Assembly: GCF_025629245.1 (NCBI RefSeq)
Contig: NZ_JANZXN010000009.1
Coordinates: 1 to 64,000, forward strand
Reading direction: 5' to 3'
DNA length: 64,000 nucleotides
Source: Natronobiforma cellulositropha
GTDB lineage: Archaea; Halobacteriota; Halobacteria; Halobacteriales; Natrialbaceae
The position numbers were made by a program, and so were the translations under genes. The notes under the pieces are model-generated. The model saw only the letters and a list, made by a program, of their open reading frames with translations, did no database searches and had not been told where the DNA came from. This document shows, in pieces, positions 34,182 through 43,286 of the stretch. How positions within the stretch are numbered: position 1 is the first letter of the stretch; the number at the start of each line of letters is the position of its first letter.

Positions 34182-35414
34182 TCAGTCCGTGAGCGTCCCG
34201 AGACCGATCAGCCGCCAGCGGGCACCGAGACGGCGGTTGATCGCGATCTTCGCCCCTGGCTCGGCACAGACCGGGCGTTTGAGCTTCACTTCACACTCGT
34301 TGCCGCGCGCGCTGGTCACCGCGCCGACCGTGGTCGCGGTGCCGACGGTCATCATCAGCGGCTCGCCCGTGCTGATCTCCTCGACCGTCTCGCCGCCGTC
34401 GAGTCCAACGACGCGCTCGAGTAAGTCGACGTCCATCGTAAACTCTTCCCACGTCGGCGGGAGCGTCCCGGGCGGTCCGGCGATCCGGCCACCGAGGGCG
34501 TCACCTTTCGTGAGCGCGGGGTCGAGCGCGGTGCCGACGCCGAGTAAGCCGCCGGGTGTCGCGGTCTCGAGGCTCTCGCCGGCCGCCTGGAGCGACTCGA
34601 CGCTGGTCTGGATCGGGACGTACGTCGACTGGCCCGCCTCTTCGACCTGCCGGCCGGGGCGGATCTCGAGGTCGTCGCCGACGGCGAGTTCGCCGTCGAC
34701 GAGGCTGCCGCCGAGGACACCGCCGGTGATGTTCTCCCAGGTGGTGCCGGGTTTGTTGATGTCGAAACTGCGCGCGACGTGCATCCGGGCGTCCTCGCCG
34801 GGGTCGCGCTCGGGCGTCGGGATGTGTTCTTCGATCGCGCCGATGAGCAGGTCGATGTTGACGTCCTGGCCCGCGGAGACGGGGACGACGGGAGCGTCTT
34901 CGGCGACGGTGCCGGCGACGAACTCCTTGATCTGCTCGTAGTTCTCGCGGGCGGTCTCGGCGTCGACGAGGTCGACTTTGTTCTGTGCGATGACGATGTT
35001 CTCGATGCCGATGATGTCGAGCGCCATCAGGTGCTCTTCGGTCTGGGGCTGGGGGACGTCTTCGGATGCGGAGACGACCAGCACCGCCCCGTCCATCAGC
35101 GCCGCTCCGGAGAGCATCGTCGCCATCAGCGTCTCGTGACCTGGGGCGTCGACGAACGAGACCGTCCTGAGCGGTTCGCTCTCCGTGCCGTCGGGACACT
35201 CCTCCTCGACGGTGTAACAGTCGGGTTCCTCGAGGTCCGGACAGCGCCGGAACGTCGCGTCGGCGTAGCCGAGGCGGATCGAGATCCCACGTTTCATCTC
35301 CTCTGAGTGCTGGTCGGTCCACGAACCACTCAGCGCTTGCACCAGCGTCGTCTTGCCGTGGTCGACGTGACCGACGAGTCCGATGTTCACCTCCGGTTGT
35401 CGATTTCCTGCCAT
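34182..35414 (-). CDS. eif2g: Translation initiation factor aIF2 gamma subunit
   Basis: 410 aa from the ATG at 35414. GHVDHGKTT (15-23), DAPGH, NKVD and the [22 protein letters not shown] stretch are the GTPase motifs; [26 protein letters not shown] begins domain II. It binds Met-tRNAi and GTP and delivers it to the small subunit with the alpha and beta subunits. First gene of the translation/transcription block; the much longer ORF upstream is not used because it precedes the conserved start. Confidence 0.97.
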   Translation of the reverse strand: MAGNRQPEVNIGLVGHVDHGKTTLVQALSGSWTDQHSEEMKRGISIRLGYADATFRRCPDLEEPDCYTVEEECPDGTESEPLRTVSFVDAPGHETLMATMLSGAALMDGAVLVVSASEDVPQPQTEEHLMALDIIGIENIVIAQNKVDLVDAETARENYEQIKEFVAGTVAEDAPVVPVSAGQDVNIDLLIGAIEEHIPTPERDPGEDARMHVARSFDINKPGTTWENITGGVLGGSLVDGELAVGDDLEIRPGRQVEEAGQSTYVPIQTSVESLQAAGESLETATPGGLLGVGTALDPALTKGDALGGRIAGPPGTLPPTWEEFTMDVDLLERVVGLDGGETVEEISTGEPLMMTVGTATTVGAVTSARGNECEVKLKRPVCAEPGAKIAINRRLGARWRLIGLGTLTD

Positions 35415-35719
35415 AAGAGAGTGAGTAATCTTGGATACAATTTCCCCGGTGCGACTGATAAACCTACTGTTCTGGGGCCGTCGCGTCTTCACGTCGAACG
35501 ACTTGTTTCCACGGATTTTTCGACGGCCGGCTGGCGGTCTGGGGTCACACTGCTCGTCGCTCTCGGCTGCCGTCGGACCTTCCACTCGATACGCTCTAGA
35601 ACCCGTCCCTGCGGGGCACGCTGGCACCTCGCCCGGCCCACCTTCTCGACTCATATCACTCTCGCAACAAAAATTCGCCTGAGCGAACCGTTTAGGTCTC
35701 CGACAGCAATTGAGTACGC
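35415..35719. promoter_or_regulatory. Divergent promoter region between aIF2-gamma and the ArsR-like gene
   Basis: No gene seen. On the plus side, CGAACCGTTTAGG (about 35682-35694) is a BRE/TATA candidate ~30 bp before the ATG at 35720, implying a leaderless transcript. On the minus side, TTTATC (about 35455-35461) is the best TATA candidate for the aIF2-gamma gene. The middle ~150 bp shows nothing I can name. Confidence 0.4.
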
Positions 35720-36631
35720 ATGAGCGAGTCCGACTTCTCGAGCGAGCACACCACCCCACTCGAGGCGACCGACGAGGGGCTCGAACCCGCCGCCGCGTTC
35801 GCCCTGATCGGCAACGAGACGCGCCTGGCGATTCTCGAGGCGCTCTGGGAGGCAGACGCCGTCAGCCAGCCAGTGACCTTCTCCGCCCTCCACCGCGCGG
35901 TCGGTGTCCGCGATTCGGCGAGGTTCAACTACCACCTCCAGCAACTCACGGGCCACTTCATCACCCGGACGGAGGCGGGATACACCTTCAGACACGCTGG
36001 CGAGAAGGTCGTCCGCTCGGTCATCGCCGGCTCGTTCAACCGGCAACCCACACTCGAGCCGTTCCCCGTCGAGGGCTCCTGTGTCGCCTGCGGTGACGCG
36101 CTCGAGGCACGCTACGAGGACGAACGCCTCGCCATCGTCTGTCCGACCTGTGAGCACCCCCACGGCGAGTATCCCTTCCCGCCGGGTGGGCTGGCCGACC
36201 GAACCGCTGCCGAGGTCGCCGACGCGTTCGACCAGCGGGTCCGCCACCTCCACTGTCTCGCCGCCGACGGCGTCTGCCCCGAGTGTAGCGGCCGCATGGA
36301 GACCCACCTCACGGAGACCGGACCCTGCTGTCTCGGCGTCTCCGTCCGCGCCGACCACGAGTGTAGCCAGTGTGGCCACTCCCTCTGTGCGGCCGTCGGT
36401 CTCCGCCTGCTCGACCACTCCCGTGTCGTCGCCTTCCACGCCGACCGCGGCGTCTCCCTCGACGCCCACCCATACTGGACGCTCCCGTGGTGTGTCAGCG
36501 ACGAGTACACGCGCGTCCTCGCGCGAGACCCCTGGCGACTCGAGGTCCGCATGCCGCTCTCGGGCGAGGAACTCCGGGTGACCCTCGACGGGACCCTCGA
36601 GGTGCTCGAGACGGCGGTCGTACGCCCGTAG
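35720..36631 (+). CDS. ArsR-type HTH regulator with two zinc ribbons
   Basis: 303 aa. The N-terminal winged helix reads [51 protein letters not shown]. After it come two Cys-rich ribbons: [28 protein letters not shown] and [12 protein letters not shown]...[11 protein letters not shown] beta-rich C-terminal domain follows. This three-part haloarchaeal regulator is widespread (DUF7351 label, as I recall). The zinc ribbons may stabilise the fold or sense metal/redox. No obvious target operon. Confidence 0.82.
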   Translation: MSESDFSSEHTTPLEATDEGLEPAAAFALIGNETRLAILEALWEADAVSQPVTFSALHRAVGVRDSARFNYHLQQLTGHFITRTEAGYTFRHAGEKVVRSVIAGSFNRQPTLEPFPVEGSCVACGDALEARYEDERLAIVCPTCEHPHGEYPFPPGGLADRTAAEVADAFDQRVRHLHCLAADGVCPECSGRMETHLTETGPCCLGVSVRADHECSQCGHSLCAAVGLRLLDHSRVVAFHADRGVSLDAHPYWTLPWCVSDEYTRVLARDPWRLEVRMPLSGEELRVTLDGTLEVLETAVVRP

Positions 36632-36692
36632 CTTCCGCCGGGCCGGCGGCTGACCCGCGCGCTTTTTGCCGTCGCCGCCCCTCACCCCACCC

Positions 36693-37694
36693 GTGCGCGA
36701 GTTCGCCTTCGAACTGCGACTGTGCGCCGCCCTCGAGCGCCGCCTCGGGTCCGACACCGTCGTCGCCCGCCAGCTCGGCGCGAGCGTCGCGAACCCCGGC
36801 GGGCGCATCGTCGACGTGCTCTGCGTTCACCCGGGTCCCGAGTTCGCGGCGCGGACGGCGCTGACGGACGCGGCGATACCGGCGGCCGCGATCGAGAGCC
36901 GCGTCGGCACCGGTCGGGCGCGCTTCTGGAAGGACGCCTTCGACTGCCACCCCCGAACCGCCAGACGGGCCACCGACCGCGCCCTCGAGATCGGCTTCTT
37001 CGAGCGCGAGCGCCGCGGCGGGCGCGACTACGTCCGCCAGCGGGCGCGCTACCCCGACTGGTTCGGCCGGCTCGTCGCCATCGAGAACAAACCCGACCTG
37101 GCGCGGCCGGGCGACCTCGAAGGCCAGCTTCGAACCGACGTGAGCCTCGCGCTCGCCGACGAGGTGATCCTCGCGACCGAGAGCTACGTCACCGGCGCAC
37201 ACCTCAACCGCATTCCGGAGGTGGTCGGCGTCTGGCGGTTCCACCCGGAGCGCGTAGGCGACGCGAGCGCCGACGGCGATCCGATCGAGGTGATCCGAGA
37301 GCCGACGCCGCTTCCGGTCGAACGCCCGGGCACCGAACCGCTCGAGAGCTACCCCGGCCGGACCGACGTCGCGTTCGTCTCGTCCGAGCGCAAGGCCCGC
37401 GCCCGGCGGCGTCTCGCCGAGCGCGCCTACGGGAAGGGCTGGCGCACCTACGCGTTTCCAGCGTGTGCGGTCTGTGAGACCGACGCCTCGAGCGGGGCGA
37501 CGCTGCCGCACTGTCCCTGGGCGGGAAGCGTGGTCGACGCCGGGAGTGACTGTGGGACAGACTGTGCGGGGTACGAGCCGGGCGAGGAGCGGGTTTCGGC
37601 GGCCGACCTCGAGTCCGAGCGCGAGGCGCGAACCGGCTGGGTTCGCGACCCGGCGGGACCATCCGTTCAGTCGGGACTCGACCGGTTTCTTTGA
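36693..37694 (+). CDS. DUF5787-type protein (nuclease-like?)
   Basis: 333 aa from the GTG at 36693 (REFAFELRLCAALE start); a TTG at 36666 also opens the frame. SRVGTGRARFWKDAFDCHP, LVAIENKPDLARPGDLEGQLRTDVSLALADEVILATESY looks like a restriction-endonuclease-type E-x-K core (IENKPD). Its conserved C-terminal part has Cys sets (CAVCETD, HCPW, CGTDCAGY). I treat nuclease activity as a hypothesis only. It is the last gene before the hairpin island. Confidence 0.75.
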   Translation: MREFAFELRLCAALERRLGSDTVVARQLGASVANPGGRIVDVLCVHPGPEFAARTALTDAAIPAAAIESRVGTGRARFWKDAFDCHPRTARRATDRALEIGFFERERRGGRDYVRQRARYPDWFGRLVAIENKPDLARPGDLEGQLRTDVSLALADEVILATESYVTGAHLNRIPEVVGVWRFHPERVGDASADGDPIEVIREPTPLPVERPGTEPLESYPGRTDVAFVSSERKARARRRLAERAYGKGWRTYAFPACAVCETDASSGATLPHCPWAGSVVDAGSDCGTDCAGYEPGEERVSAADLESEREARTGWVRDPAGPSVQSGLDRFL

Positions 37695-37695
37695 C

Positions 37696-37722
37696 ATCCT
37701 CCCCGCGCTGAAGCGCGAGGAT
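37696..37722. repeat. Left end palindrome of the hairpin island
   Basis: The arms are ATCCT (37696-37700) plus CGCGCT (37704-37709) against AGCGCG (37712-37717) plus AGGAT (37718-37722). It begins two bases after the stop of the DUF5787-type gene, so it may also serve as that gene's terminator. Confidence 0.6.
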
Positions 37723-38323
37723 TCCTTCGTGGGGTCGTTCGAAACGGCTTCGCCGTTTCGTGATGACGGGAGACCTCTGGTCTCCCGAACCACGTCGGGC
37801 CGTTCCGTCAGCCCCCGAAGGCAACTTCCTCACCCGCGTGGTGAGTACCGGGTTCGTGCGCTACACGTCGGCCCTCGAAACGAGGGTATGGTGTATTCAA
37901 CGTCCGAGATGGACGCGGTATCCGCTTGTGCCGTACCCGATACCGCTTGACCGAAGCGTCCGAATACCGAGCAACCGCCCACGGTTGGAACGTAGACGGA
38001 CACGGGTCGTGCCATCGACCGTACTCTGCCGACGAGGGCGGAGTGCAACCACGAACGGGGCGTGTTTTAGTGTGCTGTCGCCCCCTCGTGTGCGCGGTCG
38101 TTGCCGACCGTCTCCAGTGACGGGTAGGGGTACTGTGAGGACGGCGGACGAACCTCAACCACGTACTCCCCACCGGTTTTGCCGGTGGTGGGCGTGGAAC
38201 CGTCCGTATCAGCGGGAAGCGACCCCGTGTCTTCCGATTGAGAGTTTACGCGAGTTGTCTTACCGCACGGTAAGACGCCGGGCGACTTGATAATGTCGGT
38301 TGTTGAGAGGTTGTCGAATTCAT

Positions 38324-38343
38324 CCCCGCGCTAAAGCACGGGG
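38324..38343. repeat. Right end palindrome of the hairpin island
   Basis: CCCCGCGC (38324-38331) pairs with GCACGGGG (38336-38343) apart from one C-A mismatch, loop TAAA, followed by CTTTCTCC. It resembles the left-end palindrome in sequence and orientation, as expected for two related transposon ends. Confidence 0.55.
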
Positions 38344-38390
38344 CTTTCTCCTTGACTTTCCGTAACCGGCGGCCGCCGTTCGCGCTACGT

Positions 38391-39215
38391 TCAGAGTTCG
38401 TAGCGCTCGCCGTCGACTGCGAGGGGCGCTTCGAACGCCTCTTCGGCGGGGTAGTAGTGGGCGAGGTGGACCAGCCGCGTTCGCGTCGCGCCCAGTTCGT
38501 CGGCCAGCGCGAGCGCGCCCTCTCGAGTCATGTGTTTCGAGCCGAACGTCCGGGGGACGCCCGCCTCGTCCTCGTGACGGCCGCCCGCCGGGTGGGAGGC
38601 ACAGAGGCTCGCGGGGACGATGGCGTCGGCCAGCAGGAGGTCCGGGTCGGCGAGGGCCGCCCGCGAGCGTTCGGGCACGGCGTAGCTCGTATCGCCCGTC
38701 ACCGAGAGCTTCGCACCCGTCTCCGGGTCGACGATCGCGAGACCGTAACACAGCAGCGGCGGGTGGTCGACGGGGACGAGCGTCACGTCGAACCCGCAGA
38801 TCCGGACGGACTCGAGCGGCGTGACGGGCGTGACGGTGACCGCGTCGAGGTAGTGGTAGTCGTTCGCGACGGTCTCGGCGACGCTCTCGCCGGTGACGGG
38901 GTCGGTCTCGTCGGCGGCGTAGACGGTGAGGTCGCGGAGCACGCGGAAGACGTTCCCCAGCCCATCCAGGTGGTCGAAGTGGACGTGGGTGATGATCGCC
39001 GCGTCGGGCAGGGCGACGCCGTCACGCAGAAACTGGTAGCGAAAGTCGGGACTCGCGTCGATCAGCAGCGACTCGCCCGTCCGCTCGTTCTCGACGTGGA
39101 CGGAGAAGCGGGTCCGCTCGAGACCGCGTTCGCGCGCCAACAGACACGTCTCACAGTCACAGCCAACCGTCGGCGTCCCCGTCGTGTCACCCGTCCCGAG
39201 TAGCGTGACCCGCAT
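38391..39215 (-). CDS. MBL-fold metallohydrolase, PhnP-like
   Basis: 274 aa from the ATG at 39215 (MLETMRV four codons upstream is an alternative). MRVTLLGTGDTTGTPTVGCDCETC begins the PhnP/PqqB-like MBL class, with the N-terminal CDCETC adding a structural zinc. THVHFDHLDGL is the HxHxDH motif; VDHPPLLCYGL, LSVTGDTSY and RLVHLAHYYP supply the rest of the dinuclear site. A cyclic-phosphate phosphodiesterase is possible; the substrate is open. Confidence 0.9.
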   Translation of the reverse strand: MRVTLLGTGDTTGTPTVGCDCETCLLARERGLERTRFSVHVENERTGESLLIDASPDFRYQFLRDGVALPDAAIITHVHFDHLDGLGNVFRVLRDLTVYAADETDPVTGESVAETVANDYHYLDAVTVTPVTPLESVRICGFDVTLVPVDHPPLLCYGLAIVDPETGAKLSVTGDTSYAVPERSRAALADPDLLLADAIVPASLCASHPAGGRHEDEAGVPRTFGSKHMTREGALALADELGATRTRLVHLAHYYPAEEAFEAPLAVDGERYEL

Positions 39216-39376
39216 CGTCTCGAGCATGGGGGGACGGGACGATAGGTCCTCCGCTCGAGTGTCGTGGGTGGGAGATGGCTGTCGGCACGAACCTGACGAC
39301 CGTTCGTCTCGACGCACCCGTACCATGGCCACGCCTAAGTACAGGCGACGCGTTTCTCCATGTACTGCCCAATCTC

Positions 39377-39637
39377 ATGTCTTCATCAGACGAACGCGTC
39401 GTGCAAACGACGCTCGAGCAACCCGAGTACGAACGCTTCAGACGCATCGCCGACGAGGAGGGGCTGTCACTCAAAGATGCCCTCCGTCTGGCCGCTCGGC
39501 GCTACGTCACCGAGAGAGAGCGCGTCGACGCCGACGACCCGTTGTTTTCGGCTCTCGACGACCTCGAGGACGACACCGGCGAACCGACGAGCGCAACCGA
39601 GATGGACGAGGACCTCTACGGCCGACGCGACGAATGA
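39377..39637 (+). CDS. vapB: VapB-like antitoxin
   Basis: 86 aa from the ATG at 39377. RVVQTTLEQPEYERFRRIADEEGLSLKDALRLAARRYVTE is a ribbon-helix-helix DNA-binding segment; the acidic C-terminal tail (SALDDLEDDTGEP...) is the likely toxin-binding part. Its TGA overlaps the ATG of the PIN-domain gene, which fixes the pairing and suggests autoregulation of the operon. Confidence 0.85.
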   Translation: MSSSDERVVQTTLEQPEYERFRRIADEEGLSLKDALRLAARRYVTERERVDADDPLFSALDDLEDDTGEPTSATEMDEDLYGRRDE

Positions 39638-40098
39638 CCGACCTCGAGACGTTCTCCCCCGCTTCGCCCGGGACGACGGCACTCTTCGTCGACTCGAGCG
39701 CCCTCTTCGCGGCATTTCACACCCGGGACGAGTGCCACGAGAGCGTCCGCTCGTTCCTCGACGGCATCCGCGACGGCAGGCTGCCCTACCGACGACTCTA
39801 CACGAACGACTACGTACTCGACGAGACGGTTACCAGACTTCGCTACCGTGTCAGCCACGACCGGGCCGTCACGGCGCTCGAGACGGTCCACTCGAGTGCG
39901 GTATTTCGCTTCGAACTCGTCGACGAGGAGGTATACGAGGCGGGGCGCTCGATCTTCGAAACGTACGACGATCAACAGCTGTCGTTGACGGACGCGACGA
40001 TCGTCGCCCACATGGACCGACTCGGTCTCGACCACGTGCTCACCTACGACAGCGACTTCCGTGCGTTCGAGTGTACCGTGCTCCCGCACACGCGGTGA
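39634..40098 (+). CDS. vapC: VapC-type PIN-domain toxin
   Basis: 154 aa; ATGA overlap with the antitoxin. LFVDSSALFAAFHTRDECHES has the first catalytic Asp, then LYTNDYVLDETVTRLRYRV and SLTDATIVAHMDRLGLDHVLTYDSDF with the remaining acidic residues. VapC toxins cut tRNA or rRNA until bound by VapB. Complete with all four acidic positions seemingly present. Confidence 0.88.
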   Translation: MTDLETFSPASPGTTALFVDSSALFAAFHTRDECHESVRSFLDGIRDGRLPYRRLYTNDYVLDETVTRLRYRVSHDRAVTALETVHSSAVFRFELVDEEVYEAGRSIFETYDDQQLSLTDATIVAHMDRLGLDHVLTYDSDFRAFECTVLPHTR

Positions 40099-40155
40099 TA
40101 GTTGATATAGGTCTCGCCCGCTCGGGCACCCACCGGCTTCGTCCCGGCTCACAGA

Positions 40156-41598
40156 TCAGTGTTCGTGACTGTGATCGTGGGCGTGACCGTCGTCGTGACT
40201 GTGATCGTGGGCGTGACCGTCCGCACCCGCCTCCTCGCCGCCGTCGCTCGCTTTCCCCGTACTGCCGCCGGCGACGAGCGCCTCGTGGTCGCCGTCGATC
40301 ATATCCATGTTCTTCAGGTTGTCACGCTCTTCGAAGTCTTCGACGGCGGCGACCAGGTCGGCCTGGGTGAGCGTCGTCCGGTTCTCGGTGAGCGCCTCGA
40401 GCACCGCCTCTCGCATGACCATGCGGAGGTCGCTGCCGGTCAGTCCCTCGGTCGTCTCGGCGATGGCTTCGGGGTCGAACTCGTCGATGTCCATCGCGTA
40501 GGTGATGACCCGGAGGATGTCGGCGCGCATGCCGGAGTCGGGCTTGGGGAAGTTGACGATCTCGTCGAAGCGCCGCCAGGCCGCCGCATCGAGCTGGTCT
40601 GGGTGGTTCGTCGCGCCGATCAGGAGGACGTCGTCTTCGATGAGCGAGACGTCGTCGATGCTCTTGAGCAGGGTGTTGACCGCGCGTTTGAGCGCGGCGT
40701 GTTCGTCGCTCCGGCGGGTCTTGGCGACGAAGTCGAACTCGTCGATGAAGAGGATACACGGCGAGAGCCGTTTGGCCACCTCGAAGGTTTTGTCGACGTT
40801 CTTCGCCGTCTCACCGAGGTACTGGGAGGTGATCATCGAGAGTTTGACCTCGACGAACGGGAGGTCCATGTCGTGGGCGAGCGCCCGCGCGACGGAGGTC
40901 TTCCCGGTCCCCGGCGGGCCGACGAACAGGAGTTTGCCGATCTCGCGTAAGCCGATCGAGGCGAGGTAGTCGCGGTGTTCGATCGCCTTCGCGATCTTCT
41001 CGATCTCGGCCTCCTGGTTCGCCGTCAACACCAGGTCGTCGAGGGTGATCTCGACGTCTTCGGGCGCGCGAACGTCGACCAGGTCGAGCATCTCCTGGTC
41101 GTCTTCGTCGTCACCGAAGTACTCCGCCAGCAGGCCGTCGATCCAGACCCGGTCGGCCTGAATCGGCCGGTTTCGCTCGAGCGCCGTCTCGTAGTCGACG
41201 CGCTCGCCGACGTCCTCGCGCCCCTCGAAGTGGGCGGCGAGCGTCGGGTTCTCGAGGAAGCGCTCGTCGTCGGCGCGCTCTGCGTACCAGCGCTCGGCGA
41301 GGTCGCGCTGGGTGAGGGTGAGGGTACTCGAGAAGTCGTCGCGGTCGGTGAACATCAGGTCGGAGACGGCCCCCCAGGGGTCGGCGACGCCGGTCGCCTC
41401 GCGGGCGAGCTGTTCGGTCGCCGCCAGCGGGCGTTCGATCCCGCTCCTGTGCTGGCCGTTCTCGGCCGCGTCCGTGCCGTTCGTCCAGTACACCCGCCGG
41501 ATCTGTGGCGGGAGATCGTTCTCGTCACGTGCTCTGTCGCTCGAATAGACGCTCGTCGTGAGCAGAAACTCGACGACGTCGAGCGCCGAAGTACTCAT
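40156..41598 (-). CDS. AAA-family ATPase with His-rich C-terminal tail
   Basis: 480 aa. An N-terminal ~190-residue domain precedes the AAA core: Walker A GPPGTGKT near 225, Walker B ILFIDEFD near 281, sensor 1 VLLIGATNHPD, and the C-terminal helical part (LTGSDLRMVMREAVLEAL). The last 20 residues are HAHDHSHDDGHAHDHSHEH-like, a likely metal-binding tag. The single AAA module, resembling proteasomal/CDC48 types without a second ATPase domain, suggests a protein remodeller. No obvious partner gene. Confidence 0.87.
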   Translation of the reverse strand: MSTSALDVVEFLLTTSVYSSDRARDENDLPPQIRRVYWTNGTDAAENGQHRSGIERPLAATEQLAREATGVADPWGAVSDLMFTDRDDFSSTLTLTQRDLAERWYAERADDERFLENPTLAAHFEGREDVGERVDYETALERNRPIQADRVWIDGLLAEYFGDDEDDQEMLDLVDVRAPEDVEITLDDLVLTANQEAEIEKIAKAIEHRDYLASIGLREIGKLLFVGPPGTGKTSVARALAHDMDLPFVEVKLSMITSQYLGETAKNVDKTFEVAKRLSPCILFIDEFDFVAKTRRSDEHAALKRAVNTLLKSIDDVSLIEDDVLLIGATNHPDQLDAAAWRRFDEIVNFPKPDSGMRADILRVITYAMDIDEFDPEAIAETTEGLTGSDLRMVMREAVLEALTENRTTLTQADLVAAVEDFEERDNLKNMDMIDGDHEALVAGGSTGKASDGGEEAGADGHAHDHSHDDGHAHDHSHEH

Positions 41599-41763
41599 TC
41601 TCCGGAACTACTCACCACACGGTCTTAACGCCGTCGTCCGACGGGTGCCGTGGCCGGTGGTGACACACCGCCACGACGCGGACCCGGTTCGACCGCGAGC
41701 GACGACGGCTCGAGACCGGATACCGGCGCAACCATTTTCGTCTACCGGGTTCGACTCGTGGGC

Positions 41764-42132
41764 ATGAACGTGCTGTTGGGCATCGAAGGCAGCGACGAGT
41801 CGGTGCGGGCGCTCGAGGCGACGCTCGAGCGGACGCTCGAGGCGGATGACGAACTCACGGTCGCCGTCGTCGAGAAGTCGACGGCCGAGCGCTCGGTGGC
41901 CGAAACCCGGGCGCTCGCGACCGACCGACTCGAGACGGCGGGAATCGACGCGACCGTCACGACGCTCGAAGGTGATCCTGGAAGTGCGCTGGTCGACTTC
42001 GCCGAGCGAGAGTCGTTCGACATGGTCGTCATCGGCGGCGGGACCCAGAGTCCGATGGGGAAGATCAGACTCGGCCCGATCACGGAGTTCGTCCTGTTGA
42101 ACGCCCCCGCGACGGTCAAACTGGTTCGGTAA
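41764..42132 (+). CDS. Universal stress protein-like (UspA) domain protein
   Basis: 122 aa from the ATG at 41764. MNVLLGIEGSDESVRALEATLERTLEADDELTVAVVEK and DPGSALVDFAERESFDMVVIGGG are Usp signatures, with the C-terminal GKIRLGPITEFVLLNAPATVKLV in place of the canonical GSVSEKV. Slightly shorter than most Usp proteins and probably non-ATP-binding or divergent. It is followed after two bases by a GNAT gene, so the two are cotranscribed. Confidence 0.85.
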   Translation: MNVLLGIEGSDESVRALEATLERTLEADDELTVAVVEKSTAERSVAETRALATDRLETAGIDATVTTLEGDPGSALVDFAERESFDMVVIGGGTQSPMGKIRLGPITEFVLLNAPATVKLVR

Positions 42133-42134
42133 CC

Positions 42135-42698
42135 ATGGTTCGCAGACGCACGCGAGTGTACCCAGACGACCCGTCCGGGCCGTTTCCCGCACCGCCCGCG
42201 ACGATCACTGACCGGGAGGGACGGCCGATCGAGATCAGGCCGCTCGCCGACGGTGACCGCGAACCGCTCGTCGACCTCTACGTCCGCTTCGACCCGGTCG
42301 ACCGCGCGCAGGGAATTCCGCCGACCGGCGAGGAGCGTATCCGCACCTGGCTCGAGCCGATTCTCGCCGACGGGAAGAACGTCGTGGCGTGTCACGACGG
42401 CGCGGTCGTCGGCCACGCGACGCTCGTCCCCGACGTCGAGGACCCGGCCGCCGTCGACGATCCGCGCGAGGTCGCCTGGGAACTCGCCATCTTCGTCCTC
42501 CAGGCCTACCAGCGCGCGGGTATCGGGACCCGACTGCTCGAGCACCTCCTCGGCCACGCGGGCGAGCAGGGGATCGACCGCGTCTGGCTGACCGTCGAGC
42601 GCTGGAACGCCCCCGCAATCGCGCTCTACGAACGCGTCGGCTTCGAGGTCTGCGGTGCCGAGAGCTTCGAACAGGAGATGTCGATCAGACTCGAGTGA
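42135..42698 (+). CDS. GNAT N-acetyltransferase
   Basis: 187 aa. An N-terminal extension (~30 residues) precedes the GNAT fold: REPLVDLYVRFDPVDRAQG, VVACHDGAVVGHATLVPDVEDP, WELAIFVLQAYQRAGIGTRLLEHLL (acetyl-CoA binding QxxGIG) and VWLTVERWNAPAIALYERVGFEV. It transfers an acetyl group from acetyl-CoA to an amine; the substrate is unknown. Its stop is directly followed by the stop of a convergent UspA gene. Confidence 0.88.
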   Translation: MVRRRTRVYPDDPSGPFPAPPATITDREGRPIEIRPLADGDREPLVDLYVRFDPVDRAQGIPPTGEERIRTWLEPILADGKNVVACHDGAVVGHATLVPDVEDPAAVDDPREVAWELAIFVLQAYQRAGIGTRLLEHLLGHAGEQGIDRVWLTVERWNAPAIALYERVGFEVCGAESFEQEMSIRLE

Positions 42699-43169
42699 TC
42701 AGACCGAGAGGACGGGCTGGCTCGCGTAGGAGAGGACGTACTCGGCGGCCTTCTCGAGCACTTCTGCGGGCCGTTCGATCATCGACTCGCGTGGAACGAC
42801 GATGAAGTCCGCGCCGACGGCGTCGGCGGTGTCGAGGACGACGCTGCCCGGGTGTCTGGTCTTTCGCGTCGGCGAGAAGCCGTGGGTCATCGAGGTCGAC
42901 ATCGGGACGCCGTAGGCGTCGCCGACCGCCTCGGTGTCTTCGAGAAAGTGCGTCGCGTTCTCGGCGATGGTCGCTTCGTCGACGGTGCCCGCGTCCATGC
43001 CGACGACGAGTCCCCGGCCGAGGACGAACACGACGTGTACGCTCCCGCCGTAGCGGTCGGCGACGGCGACCGCGTACTCGACCGCTCGAGCGGACTCTTC
43101 ACTCCCGTCGACGGGGACCAGAACGGTCTCGACGGCGACGGGTTCTGGGTCGGTCCTGTGCTCGTCCAT
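42699..43169 (-). CDS. Universal stress protein (UspA family)
   Basis: 156 aa. TVLVPVDGSEESARAVEYAVAVADRYGGSVHVVFVLG is the Usp N-terminus; AVGADFIVVPRESMIERPAEVLEKAAEYVLSYASQPVLSV is the C-terminal part, without the full GxxGx9G(S/T) ATP loop. One of three Usp genes clustered within 2 kb, suggesting a local expansion. Confidence 0.87.
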   Translation of the reverse strand: MDEHRTDPEPVAVETVLVPVDGSEESARAVEYAVAVADRYGGSVHVVFVLGRGLVVGMDAGTVDEATIAENATHFLEDTEAVGDAYGVPMSTSMTHGFSPTRKTRHPGSVVLDTADAVGADFIVVPRESMIERPAEVLEKAAEYVLSYASQPVLSV

Positions 43170-43286
43170 AGCGGAGGATGGGTTGCCAATGGTGAAAAAT
43201 CACCCGTGTGCGCTGTGGACATCACCCACGGGGCGGCCGTCTACACGTTCCGTGAAGTCTATGCGGGCGTGCGCCGAACTCGAGGT

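Larger units (their letters stand above)
37691..38348. mobile_element. Gene-free hairpin-dense island with IS200/IS605-like end palindromes
   Basis: About 650 bp with no credible ORF. The left end has the imperfect palindrome TCCTCCCCGCGCTGAAGCGCG... and the right end CCCCGCGCTAAAGCACGGGG, both of the type found at the ends of haloarchaeal IS200/IS605 (TnpB-associated) elements. Between them lies a series of perfect hairpins: 37740-37760 (9-bp stem), 37768-37786 (8 bp), 37829-37845 (6 bp), 37872-37886 (6 bp), 38169-38187 (7 bp) and 38257-38276 (9 bp). A non-autonomous element or decayed IS copy is the simplest reading; a structured RNA is possible. Confidence 0.55.
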
